In this document: positions 1-7,157 of the stretch, piece after piece
Layout: each line of letters starts with the position of its first letter
How positions within the stretch are numbered: position 1 is the stretch's first letter
Source: Sphingobacteriales bacterium
GTDB lineage: Bacteria > Bacteroidota > Bacteroidia > Chitinophagales > Chitinophagaceae
NCBI GenBank assembly: GCA_947463665.1
Contig: CANHUD010000089.1
Location: forward strand, 1 to 8,529
DNA length: 8,529 nucleotides
Reading direction: 5' to 3'
The notes under the pieces: generated by a model
Database searches by the model: none
Told to the model about the DNA's origin: nothing
What the model saw: only the letters and a program-made list of their open reading frames with translations
Position numbers and translations under genes: made by a program

Positions 1-254
1 ATGGCAACAGATCGGAGATTGGTTTTATTGGGTAGCGGATGAATCCGCCAGTAGGTACCATCATACGTTAACAGGCCTTCATCATTGGCAAAATACATCC
101 TGCCCTGCGCATCCTGGGTAATAGACCATACCTGCGAGCCTCCTTTGTACTCCAGTTTACTGAAATTCTGGATACGCGGAATACCAATGGTATTTTGTCC
201 ACTCAAGCAAAGCCAGGCAAAAAGCCCCAAAAAAAGCCCAATAAACTTTTTCAT
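1..254 (-). CDS. Propeller-type sensor/transcriptional regulator, N-terminal fragment (cut by the left edge)
   Basis: An ATG on the minus strand at 254-252 opens a frame of 84 codons that reaches the window edge without a stop. The protein starts with a signal peptide (MKKFIGLFLGLFAWLCLSGQ, residues 1-20). It continues with GIPRIQNFSKLEYKGGSQVW (24-43) and then ITQDAQGRMYFANDEGLLTYDG (45-66, quoted here as its parts ITQDAQGRMYFAN and DEGLLTYDG). This 'QD..G.MYFAN.EGLL.YDG' pattern is the first blade of a Reg_prop beta-propeller, a periplasmic ligand-sensing domain. From family knowledge, proteins opening this way usually continue through more blades, a Y_Y_Y domain and a membrane helix to either a LuxR-type HTH or a hybrid histidine kinase. 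I favour the LuxR type from the N-terminal style, but the output domain is outside the window. It is divergent from the operon at 479 and probably controls it. Confidence 0.85.
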   Translation of the reverse strand, partial: MKKFIGLFLGLFAWLCLSGQNTIGIPRIQNFSKLEYKGGSQVWSITQDAQGRMYFANDEGLLTYDGTYWRIHPLPNKTNLRSVA

Positions 255-332
255 GCTGTAAAGATGGAATTTGCCTCTTTTTAGTGAAAATACAGCTTAT
301 GCCTGATATGTTTACCTGGTGATTTTTTAATG

Positions 333-406
333 ATGTAGTATTGATGAGGTTTAACTTTATTGATTATCAATTAGTTAATACAGTATGTAGTAGTCGTGAT
401 GTAGTA
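333..406. repeat. Three copies of ATGTAGTA in the divergent promoter region
   Basis: The 8-mer ATGTAGTA occurs exactly at 333-340, 385-392 and 399-406. The first and third copies extend to the 10-mer TGATGTAGTA (331-340 and 397-406). The copies lie on both sides of the palindrome at 351-378. Direct repeats between a regulator gene and its target operon are typical of binding sites for a dimeric or cooperative activator, but the region is AT-rich and no motif for this regulator family is known to me. The role as an operator is inference. Confidence 0.35.
351..378. promoter_or_regulatory. Bipartite inverted repeat, candidate operator
   Basis: The inner arms ATTGAT (359-364) and ATCAAT (366-371) are perfect reverse complements around a single T. 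The outer arms TTAACT (351-356) and AGTTAA (373-378) are also perfect reverse complements. They are separated from the inner arms by TT on the left and T on the right. In total 24 of 28 bases belong to matched arms. It sits about 100 nt upstream of the SusC-like start and 97 nt upstream of the sensor start, so a bound protein could affect both promoters. It has no downstream T-run and is AT-rich, so a terminator is unlikely. The operator role is inferred from symmetry and position alone. Confidence 0.4.
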
Positions 407-478
407 AAAATTACCTCCTGGAGCAAACGATAATTAGTTTCGTCCGTTGTAAATAATTCATCAACCAAAGTCTTGCAC

Positions 479-3400
479 ATGAGAAAACTATTCAGCTTGT
501 TTTTGTCTCTGCTGCTGTCTGTAAGCCTCTCTGCTCAGGAGCGGGAAGCTACCGGAGTGGTAAAGGATGAACAGGGCAGACCTCTTTCGGGTGTTTCTGT
601 TGTGGTCAACAGATCATCAAAAGGAACGTTAACGGATGCAGCCGGTGCCTTTCGCCTGGTCGTTCCAGCTGGTTCCGTTACATTAAATTTCAGTTCTTCA
701 GGTTTCCAATCCCTCCAACTTCCATTTGAAAACAAACCCATGCTGGTTGTTTTGACAGCCGCAGAACAAAAAATGGAAGAGGTAGTGGTTATTGGTTACG
801 GACAACAGCGTGTCACCCGGGTTGCCGGTGCCATTGCAGCCGTAAAGGGAGAAGAAATTGAAAAACTAAAACCTGTTCGGGCAGAAGACGCGCTTCAGGG
901 TCGGGCTTCCGGGGTTACCGTTGTTTCTGCCGGTTCGCCAGGTGTGAAACCAACGGTTCTGATCCGCGGTATCCCTTCTTACACTGGTACTGATCCGGTA
1001 GTGGTGGTAGATGGTTCGATCCAGACGCTGGATGATTTCAACAGCATCAACCCGGCGGATATCGAGAGCATCAACGTGTTAAAAGATGCTGCGACCACTG
1101 CTATTTATGGAGTAAAGGGTGGAAACGGAGTCATTGTGGTAACCACAAAATCCGGCAGAAAAAATCAGCCCACGCAGATCACTTACAACGGCAACTATGC
1201 GGTTCAGGAAGTGTTGCAAACGATCGGGGTATTAAATGCTTCTGAATACGCAGCGATGCTTAATGAAGGCAGCACGCTATCCGGAGGAAAACTCATTTTC
1301 GAAAATCTCTCCGGACTGGGTGTAGGCACCAACTGGCAGGATCAGATCTTCAAGAAAGCGCCCATGCAGTCGCACACCATAGCAGCACGCGGCGGAAGCG
1401 AAAAAATGAGCTATTTCCTTTCCGGCGGATACGTAGCGCAGGATGGAATCGTTGGGGGAGGAGATAAATCGTATTTCGACCGGGTTAATGCCACCGCAAA
1501 CCTCCGGTTTGATCTGTCGAAGCGCATCAAACTCTTTTCCAACACTACCTATACCGGCATCCGCAATGCAGGCGTTCCGGAAAATGCCATTAACTCGGTA
1601 ATTGCCAACGCACTGAATTTTGATCCTACAGTTCCGGTGCTGAACGACAATCCGTCTGTTTATGGAAAATACAGCACCAGCAGCCGGATTTTATCTGAGA
1701 TCGTGAATCCCCTCACACAACTGGAAAATACCTATAACCAGGGACATACTGCGAAATTGTATGGTAAGCTGGAGATGCAGGTCGATCTGGCAAAAGATCT
1801 AACGTTTACGTCCCGTTTTGGCTATACCAATGCGGATGTGACGGTGAAAAGCTTTACTCCACTGGTATTTTATGGAGAGAGTCATATCAACTCCACCCTC
1901 TACGCCAACGGAACACCGCGTCCGGGTTCACACAACAATGTGTATGAAGCACAGACCAACTATTTCAACTACACCTGGGAGAACTTCATGAATTATAAAG
2001 TGAAGACCGGTAAAAACGGAGTGCTGGACCTCGTAGCGGGTATGTCGCAGGCCAAAGTGACCGGTAATTCCCTGAGCGGAAGTCGCCAGGATGTACCGTT
2101 CAATTCCTGGACATTCGCAGATATTTCTGCCGCAACGGGTCTGGCCGTAAACAACGGCATCGATCTGGGTTCTTTCCAGTATGAGCGTCGTAACCTGTCG
2201 TATTTCGGAAGAGCCGATTATGATTACGATGGTCGTTACCTGGTTTCAGGAACGCTTCGCAGGGATGGATCTTTCGCTTTTGGCGCCAATCAGAAATTCG
2301 CGAATTTCTATTCCGGTGCTCTCGGCTGGGTTATATCGAACGAAAAATTCTTCCGCATGAAAGGGATCGATCTGTTAAAGATCCGCGGAAGTTACGGGGT
2401 TACCGGTAACGAAAATGTGAATCCACAGTATCAGCGTATTTCAACATTGCTGTATGCGTATAACCTCGGACAAAACGCAGGGTACACCTTCGGAAACGAA
2501 CCAACGTCTGTAGGTGCCACCATCGCCAGTTTCCGGAACGATGATCTGAGATGGGAAAACCAGGCGCAGTTCAATGCCGGTTTTGACCTTCGTTTCTGGA
2601 AGAACAAAATCTCCTTAACCGCAGATTATTTCCAGAAAGACATCAGCGGTCTGCTGTTCACCCCAACGCTTTCCCTGTATCTCGGAACGGCGGCGCTGCC
2701 AATGGCTAACATCGGTACCACCCGTACAACAGGATATGATTTGAACCTGGGGTATACCGATCAGTGGGGCAAGCATTTCAGGATCAATACCAATTTTGCT
2801 TTTACGAAGGCTACCAACCTGGTTACAGAAACCAATAATGGTCTGATCACCGGTGGCGGATATGGCATTCCCTTCCAGACGGTAACCCGTTTTGAAGAAG
2901 GATTTGCTCCTGGATATTTCTTCGGTTTCCGCACCAATGGTCTCTTCCAGAATGAGGCCGAAGTGAAAAGTCATGCCAGTCAGCCGGGCGCTCAGCCGGG
3001 GGATATCCGTTTTGTTGATCTCAACAAGGATGGTATAATCAACCAGGACGATCGTACCAATCTTGGCAATCCTTTCCCGGATTTCACATTGGGATGGTCG
3101 CTCTCCCTCGATTACAAAGGATTTGATCTGAGTTCCTTTGTGTATGCATCCGTAGGGAATGAAGTGTATCGTGCCTATGAGCGCAACCTTGCCATGACCA
3201 ATAAATTCAGGAATGTATTGGGCAGATGGACAGGCGAAGGATCTACCAACGATGCGCAGACGCCCAGATATTCTTTCATCGATGCCAACAACAACACAAG
3301 GGTATCTGACAGATATGTGGAAGACGGTTCGTTCATCAAAATCAAAAATCTTCAGTTGGGATATACCTTCCCTGCTGCTGGTCTGAAAAAACTGGGCATC

Positions 3401-3562
3401 AGCCGGATGCGTATGTATGCACAGGCACGTAACCTGTTCACATTCACGAAATACACCGGGTTTGATCCGGAGATTTCCGGCGGCATCTTCGATACGGGCA
3501 TTGATCGCGGAGCCTATCCGCAGGCACGTTCATGGGCATTCGGACTGGATTTAAGTTTCTAA
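479..3562 (+). CDS. SusC/RagA-like TonB-dependent outer membrane transporter
   Basis: This is the outer membrane channel that imports oligosaccharides with its SusD-like lid, powered by TonB. I start it at ATG 479 (1027 residues). An in-frame TTG at 473 is possible but would only add two residues before a normal signal peptide (1-20, ending LSLSAQ). Residues 24-95 are a carboxypeptidase-regulatory-like domain (ATGVVKDEQGRPLSGVSV). EEVVVIGYG (100-108) leads into the plug, which carries DPVVVVDG (172-179) and the SusC signature INVLKDAATTAIYG (198-211) followed by VKGGNGVIVVTTKSG. The rest is a 22-strand-type barrel containing the acidic loop DLNKDGIINQDDR (847-859) and ending in a terminal Phe (GLDLSF). 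Length is normal for the family. The plug wording resembles SusC proteins I associate with laminarin loci, which is recall, not a search. It is the first gene of the operon, 18 nt ahead of the SusD-like gene. Confidence 0.96.
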   Translation: MRKLFSLFLSLLLSVSLSAQEREATGVVKDEQGRPLSGVSVVVNRSSKGTLTDAAGAFRLVVPAGSVTLNFSSSGFQSLQLPFENKPMLVVLTAAEQKMEEVVVIGYGQQRVTRVAGAIAAVKGEEIEKLKPVRAEDALQGRASGVTVVSAGSPGVKPTVLIRGIPSYTGTDPVVVVDGSIQTLDDFNSINPADIESINVLKDAATTAIYGVKGGNGVIVVTTKSGRKNQPTQITYNGNYAVQEVLQTIGVLNASEYAAMLNEGSTLSGGKLIFENLSGLGVGTNWQDQIFKKAPMQSHTIAARGGSEKMSYFLSGGYVAQDGIVGGGDKSYFDRVNATANLRFDLSKRIKLFSNTTYTGIRNAGVPENAINSVIANALNFDPTVPVLNDNPSVYGKYSTSSRILSEIVNPLTQLENTYNQGHTAKLYGKLEMQVDLAKDLTFTSRFGYTNADVTVKSFTPLVFYGESHINSTLYANGTPRPGSHNNVYEAQTNYFNYTWENFMNYKVKTGKNGVLDLVAGMSQAKVTGNSLSGSRQDVPFNSWTFADISAATGLAVNNGIDLGSFQYERRNLSYFGRADYDYDGRYLVSGTLRRDGSFAFGANQKFANFYSGALGWVISNEKFFRMKGIDLLKIRGSYGVTGNENVNPQYQRISTLLYAYNLGQNAGYTFGNEPTSVGATIASFRNDDLRWENQAQFNAGFDLRFWKNKISLTADYFQKDISGLLFTPTLSLYLGTAALPMANIGTTRTTGYDLNLGYTDQWGKHFRINTNFAFTKATNLVTETNNGLITGGGYGIPFQTVTRFEEGFAPGYFFGFRTNGLFQNEAEVKSHASQPGAQPGDIRFVDLNKDGIINQDDRTNLGNPFPDFTLGWSLSLDYKGFDLSSFVYASVGNEVYRAYERNLAMTNKFRNVLGRWTGEGSTNDAQTPRYSFIDANNNTRVSDRYVEDGSFIKIKNLQLGYTFPAAGLKKLGISRMRMYAQARNLFTFTKYTGFDPEISGGIFDTGIDRGAYPQARSWAFGLDLSF

Positions 3563-3580
3563 TCAGCAAAAAGATCATTC

Positions 3581-5062
3581 ATGAAAAAATCATTCATTAT
3601 ACTCGCAGGGCTTGCAGGAATACTGTTCAACAGTGCCTGCACCAGCTTCGTGGATTACGATCCTAAAGAGGATTTTCAGATAACGGCCGATGATTACCTG
3701 AAATCTTCCGATGATTACCATAAAATGGTCATCGGTACATATTCACCGCTTCAGTGGCTGTATGCGAATCCGGTAATCGGAGATGTAGCATCTGATAATT
3801 CCGTGACAGGTGGCGAGAACGCAACAGACGTAATCGGACTTCAGCAGATTGATGATTACCAGATCAATCCGAACAACTTTTATTTTACGGAGGCCTGGCG
3901 CTCCTGCTACGAAGGAATCAACAGGGCAAATTACCTGCATGAGAACAAAGCCAAGCTGGATTTCCCGGGTAAAGAATCGCTTTATGGAGAAGTATATTTC
4001 CTTCGCGCGTATTATTATTTCGAACTGGTACGCATGTTTGGCGATGTGCCTCTTTTTGTAGAGAAAAGACTGAGCGCAACTGATTCCAGAAAATTTGCGC
4101 GTTCACCCAAAGCGGATGTTTACAAGCAAATTGAAGCAGATCTCACCGAAGCCATCCGGATTTTGCCTCCGGTGAATATCCAGAAGGGAAGAGCAACCCG
4201 TTTTGCCGCACAGGCACTGATGGGTAAAGTATTGCTCTATCAGAATAAATTTGATGCAGCAGCGGCCATGCTGGAAAATGTTGTCAAAGGACCCTTTCAG
4301 CTGGTATCCAATTTCGGAGATATCTTCCTGCAATCCGGTGAAAACGGACCTGAATCAGTATTTGAGATCCAGTATTCCAATGCCAGTCCGTTTTACGATT
4401 GGTCGAACCCCGGACGCGGTCAGGGAAATTTAGCCGTGCAGATGTGCGGAGTCCGCAACCTGGCCGGTAACAGTCCCTATGGACAGGGCTGGAGCATCAA
4501 CCTGCCCACACAGGAACTGGCCAATGCCTATGAGGCTGGTGACACCCGGAAAGCCGCTACCATTCTGGATATTGAAGCGTATAAGAAAGCCAATCCTGCG
4601 ATGAATATCTCATACCTGGTAGCACCGTACAAGAATACAGGATTGTACAACCACAAATATCACCCGCGTAAAGGAGAAACCTCCGGTCAGGTGGAATTGA
4701 ATTACCTCAACAACTACCGGACCATTCGCTTTGCAGATGTTCTGTTGATGGCTGCAGAAGCTTACAATCGCTCTTCAGCGCCGAATGATACCAAAGCACA
4801 GGAATACCTCAATCGGGTTCGCCAGCGTGCCTTTGGAAATACCCAGCGCAACATTACGGCTACCGGTACAGCTCTCCGTCAGGCCATCTGGAATGAGCGC
4901 CGGCTGGAGCTGGCGATGGAAGGAGATCGTTTCTTTGATCTGGTGCGAACCGGACAGGCGGCGTCTAAAATCACAGGATTCAAGGCCGGTAAAAATGAGG
5001 TATTCCCCATCCCGCAACAGGAAGTGGACATTTCGGGACTCAGTCAAAATCCCGGATACTGA
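3581..5062 (+). CDS. SusD/RagB-like surface glycan-binding lipoprotein
   Basis: This 493-residue protein is the surface lipoprotein that caps the SusC-like barrel and captures glycan. The N-terminus MKKSFIILAGLAGILFNSAC is a lipoprotein signal with the lipidated Cys at residue 20. Asn at the -3 position is a loose lipobox, which Bacteroidota tolerate. The acidic stretch after Cys (VDYDPKED) fits surface export. Residues about 21-220 form the SusD-like N-terminal domain with TPR-like helices (YGEVYFLRAYYYFELVRMFG and GRATRFAAQALMGKVLLYQ). The C-terminal SusD/RagB domain shows NYRTIRFADVLLMAAEAYNR (378-397), then NERRLELAMEGDRFFDLVRT, and the canonical ending FPIPQQEVDISGLSQNPGY (475-493). It is intact and of normal length. 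The substrate cannot be read from this protein alone; the beta-glucan idea comes from the neighbours. Confidence 0.96.
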   Translation: MKKSFIILAGLAGILFNSACTSFVDYDPKEDFQITADDYLKSSDDYHKMVIGTYSPLQWLYANPVIGDVASDNSVTGGENATDVIGLQQIDDYQINPNNFYFTEAWRSCYEGINRANYLHENKAKLDFPGKESLYGEVYFLRAYYYFELVRMFGDVPLFVEKRLSATDSRKFARSPKADVYKQIEADLTEAIRILPPVNIQKGRATRFAAQALMGKVLLYQNKFDAAAAMLENVVKGPFQLVSNFGDIFLQSGENGPESVFEIQYSNASPFYDWSNPGRGQGNLAVQMCGVRNLAGNSPYGQGWSINLPTQELANAYEAGDTRKAATILDIEAYKKANPAMNISYLVAPYKNTGLYNHKYHPRKGETSGQVELNYLNNYRTIRFADVLLMAAEAYNRSSAPNDTKAQEYLNRVRQRAFGNTQRNITATGTALRQAIWNERRLELAMEGDRFFDLVRTGQAASKITGFKAGKNEVFPIPQQEVDISGLSQNPGY

Positions 5063-5088
5063 TCTATCACTCCTAAAAAAGAAAAAGT

Positions 5089-7143
5089 ATGAACAAATCA
5101 ATTTCATCCATATTTTTCCTGCTACTAACCATAGTGTTCAGTGGCTGTACAAAGATGTCATTTGATGATATCTCCTTTGTAGATGGTGCTTCGGCTCCGG
5201 AGAAGCTTTCGGTTTTATTTGATATCACCCAGGATAACTCCGGTATGGTTACTATTTATCCCGGAGGCGAAGGTATCGCCTATTATCAGGTTGGCTTTGG
5301 CGACGGAACCCAGGCGCTGGCAAAAGTAGAGTCAGGAGGTAAGGTAACGCATAAATATGCAGAAGGAACGTATGATGTGAAGATCATCGCTTTCTCCGTA
5401 AATGGTAAAAAGTCGGAGATGACCCAGAAGTTAACGGTATCTTTCCGGGCTCCTGAAAACGTAGAAGTGAAAGTGACCGCTGATCCTGCTAACCCTTTCC
5501 GTTACCTCGTATCCGCTTCTGCTTCATACGAGACGCTGTTCCGCATTACCTGGGGCGAAGATCCCAATGCAGTGGCACAGCCATTTCTGGAAGGTGCAGA
5601 GGTAGCTTATACGTATGCAAGACCGGGAACCTACAGCATTAGAGTAGTTGCCCTGAGTGGAGGAGCTGCTTCCACTACTGTAACAAAGTCTATTACAATC
5701 GACGTTCCGCTGAAATTGCCGCTGGATTTTGAAACACCCGGTCAGACCTATAACTGGGCGAATTTTGATGGTGGAAATACAACGGTGGTTGATAATCCGC
5801 AGAAGTCAGGCATCAACACATCTTCCAAAGTAGGAAGAATGGTGAAGTCGGCCGGACAGGTATGGGGTGGAAGTCTGATCTCTCTGAGTGGCCCCATTGA
5901 TTTCTCTGCCAACAAGATTCTGAAGATGAATGTATTCTCTCCCAGAGCCGGTGCAAAGGTGCTGCTCAAAGTAGAGAATGCCACCAATGGTGGAATCAGT
6001 TTTGAGAAGGAAGTGGCTACCACTAAATCCGGTCAGTGGGAAGATCTGGCGTTTGATTTCAGGACGATAAACACTGCCAACCAATATCATAAAATTGTAC
6101 TGATCTTTGAATTGGGCACGATGGGGGATGGTACCGGAAATTTCACGTTCCTGTTCGACAATCTCCGGCAGTCGAATTCACTCGATGTACTCGGTCTTCC
6201 GTTGAACTTTGAATCCGGGTCTCTCTCTTATGATTTTGTAAATTTTGGAGGTGCCAACGCCTCTGTAGTAAACAATCCGTTCCAGGGTACTGGCAATACT
6301 TCCGCGAAGGTGGGTAAAATGGTAAAAGGTGCTCCGGAAGGATGGGCAGGTTCTTTCATCGAACTGCCGGATCCGATTGATTTCAGCACGAAGAAGATCA
6401 TGAAAGTACGCGTGTATTCACCACGTGCGGGCGCGAAACTCCTGCTGAAAGTTGAAAACAAAACCAATGGCGGTATCTTCTTTGAGAAAGAGACGGCTAC
6501 CACCAAGGCTAATGCATGGGAAGACCTGAGCTTCGATTTCTCTGCTATCAATACGGCCAACACCTATCAGAAAGTGGTATTGATTTTTGATCTCGGAACC
6601 CCCGGCGATGGTTCTTCTAATTTCACTTATTATTTCGATGATGTTCGTCAGGAAGAAAAAGCTGCCGATGTACTTCAGCTGCCCCTGGATTTTGAATCAT
6701 CCACGCTTACCTATACATTCCTCAATTTCGATGGAGGCAATGCGTCGGTGGTTGGTAATCCTGCTTCCGGTGGTATCAATACCAGTTCTAAAGTAGGCAA
6801 GATGGTTAAAGGTCCGGGCGGACAACCCTGGGGTGGTGCGTTCATTGAGTTACCGCAGCCAATTGATTTTTCCGCAGGGAAGCAGGTAAAGGTAAAAGTA
6901 TATTCTCCCAGAGTAGGCGCTAAACTGCTGCTGAAGGTTGAAAATGCCACCAACGGCGGTATCTCCTTTGAGAAGGAAGTGGGTACTACCAAAGCGGGAG
7001 AGTGGGAAGAGCTGACCTTCGATTATTCCACGATCAATATTGCTAACACCTATCATAAGGTGGTACTGATCTTTGATCTCGGAACGGTTGGTGATGGTTC
7101 TGCGAACTACACTTATTATTTCGATGACATTCGTGTAAACTGA
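5089..7143 (+). CDS. Multimodular surface glycan-binding lipoprotein: two PKD-like domains and three tandem modules
   Basis: This 684-residue lipoprotein has no recognisable catalytic domain and is probably a SusE/F-position glycan-binding protein. The signal MNKSISSIFFLLLTIVFSGC places the lipidated Cys at residue 20. A PKD-like domain at about 36-120 has the typical VGFGDGTQ turn (68-75). A second at about 121-206 is degenerate, with TWGEDP (154-159) where FGDG is expected. Three copies of a beta-rich module follow at 210-361, 370-521 and 531-684, by eye about two thirds identical. Each opens LPL(D/N)FES/T and carries a (F/Y)SPR.GAK.LLKVEN core, then TNGGI.FEKE.  Each ends in F(D)D..R. The architecture and single-domain-like ends recall carbohydrate-binding modules of the jelly-roll type, but I cannot name the family with certainty. 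The gene follows the SusD-like gene by 26 nt in the same operon. Glycan binding is inferred from context; a role as an adhesin is less likely. Confidence 0.85.
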   Translation: MNKSISSIFFLLLTIVFSGCTKMSFDDISFVDGASAPEKLSVLFDITQDNSGMVTIYPGGEGIAYYQVGFGDGTQALAKVESGGKVTHKYAEGTYDVKIIAFSVNGKKSEMTQKLTVSFRAPENVEVKVTADPANPFRYLVSASASYETLFRITWGEDPNAVAQPFLEGAEVAYTYARPGTYSIRVVALSGGAASTTVTKSITIDVPLKLPLDFETPGQTYNWANFDGGNTTVVDNPQKSGINTSSKVGRMVKSAGQVWGGSLISLSGPIDFSANKILKMNVFSPRAGAKVLLKVENATNGGISFEKEVATTKSGQWEDLAFDFRTINTANQYHKIVLIFELGTMGDGTGNFTFLFDNLRQSNSLDVLGLPLNFESGSLSYDFVNFGGANASVVNNPFQGTGNTSAKVGKMVKGAPEGWAGSFIELPDPIDFSTKKIMKVRVYSPRAGAKLLLKVENKTNGGIFFEKETATTKANAWEDLSFDFSAINTANTYQKVVLIFDLGTPGDGSSNFTYYFDDVRQEEKAADVLQLPLDFESSTLTYTFLNFDGGNASVVGNPASGGINTSSKVGKMVKGPGGQPWGGAFIELPQPIDFSAGKQVKVKVYSPRVGAKLLLKVENATNGGISFEKEVGTTKAGEWEELTFDYSTINIANTYHKVVLIFDLGTVGDGSANYTYYFDDIRVN
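5716..7140 (+). repeat. Three tandem in-frame repeats of about 480 nt coding for one module
   Basis: The units are 5716-6195 (160 codons with linker), 6196-6678 (161 codons) and 6679-7140 (154 codons, no trailing linker). Linkers are short and unlike each other (SNSLDVLG, EEKAADVLQ). The protein copies are strongly conserved, for example VENATNGGISFEKEV in units 1 and 3 and VENKTNGGIFFEKET in unit 2. The DNA is partly recoded: the same residues use different synonymous codons in each copy. This suggests an old duplication held by purifying selection, not a recent slippage event or an assembly artefact. Confidence 0.9.
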
Positions 7144-7157
7144 TTAAAAAAGAATTC

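Noticed and set aside
255..296. Possible hairpin GCTGTA/TACAGC just upstream of the sensor start codon
   Set aside because: The stem is 6 bp with a 30-nt loop, too weak and too likely by chance to call a regulatory RNA structure.
435..442. TAGTTTCG as a Bacteroidota -7 promoter element (TAnnTTTG) for the SusC-like gene
   Set aside because: It has one mismatch and no convincing -33 TTG element about 20 nt upstream. The position is plausible, but the support is too weak to annotate.
473..478. TTG at 473 as the start of the SusC-like gene
   Set aside because: The ATG at 479 directly precedes a normal basic n-region (MRKLF). The upstream extension adds only two residues and has no ribosome binding support.
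5063..5088. A-rich gap between the SusD-like gene and the triple-module gene considered as a terminator or new promoter
   Set aside because: There is no inverted repeat and the space is only 26 nt, so it fits a plain intercistronic spacer in one operon.
4785..5165. A 126-codon plus-strand frame bridging the end of the SusD-like gene and the start of the next gene
   Set aside because: It overlaps the conserved SusD C-terminus in another frame, has low-complexity basic composition and resembles no protein family. It is a frame shadow.
5748..6992. Three minus-strand open frames (5748-6023, 6228-6563, 6711-6992) whose translations resemble each other (FSK.IPPLV.FST)
   Set aside because: Their similarity only mirrors the three coding repeats on the plus strand. 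They have no start signals of their own and lie wholly inside a well supported gene.
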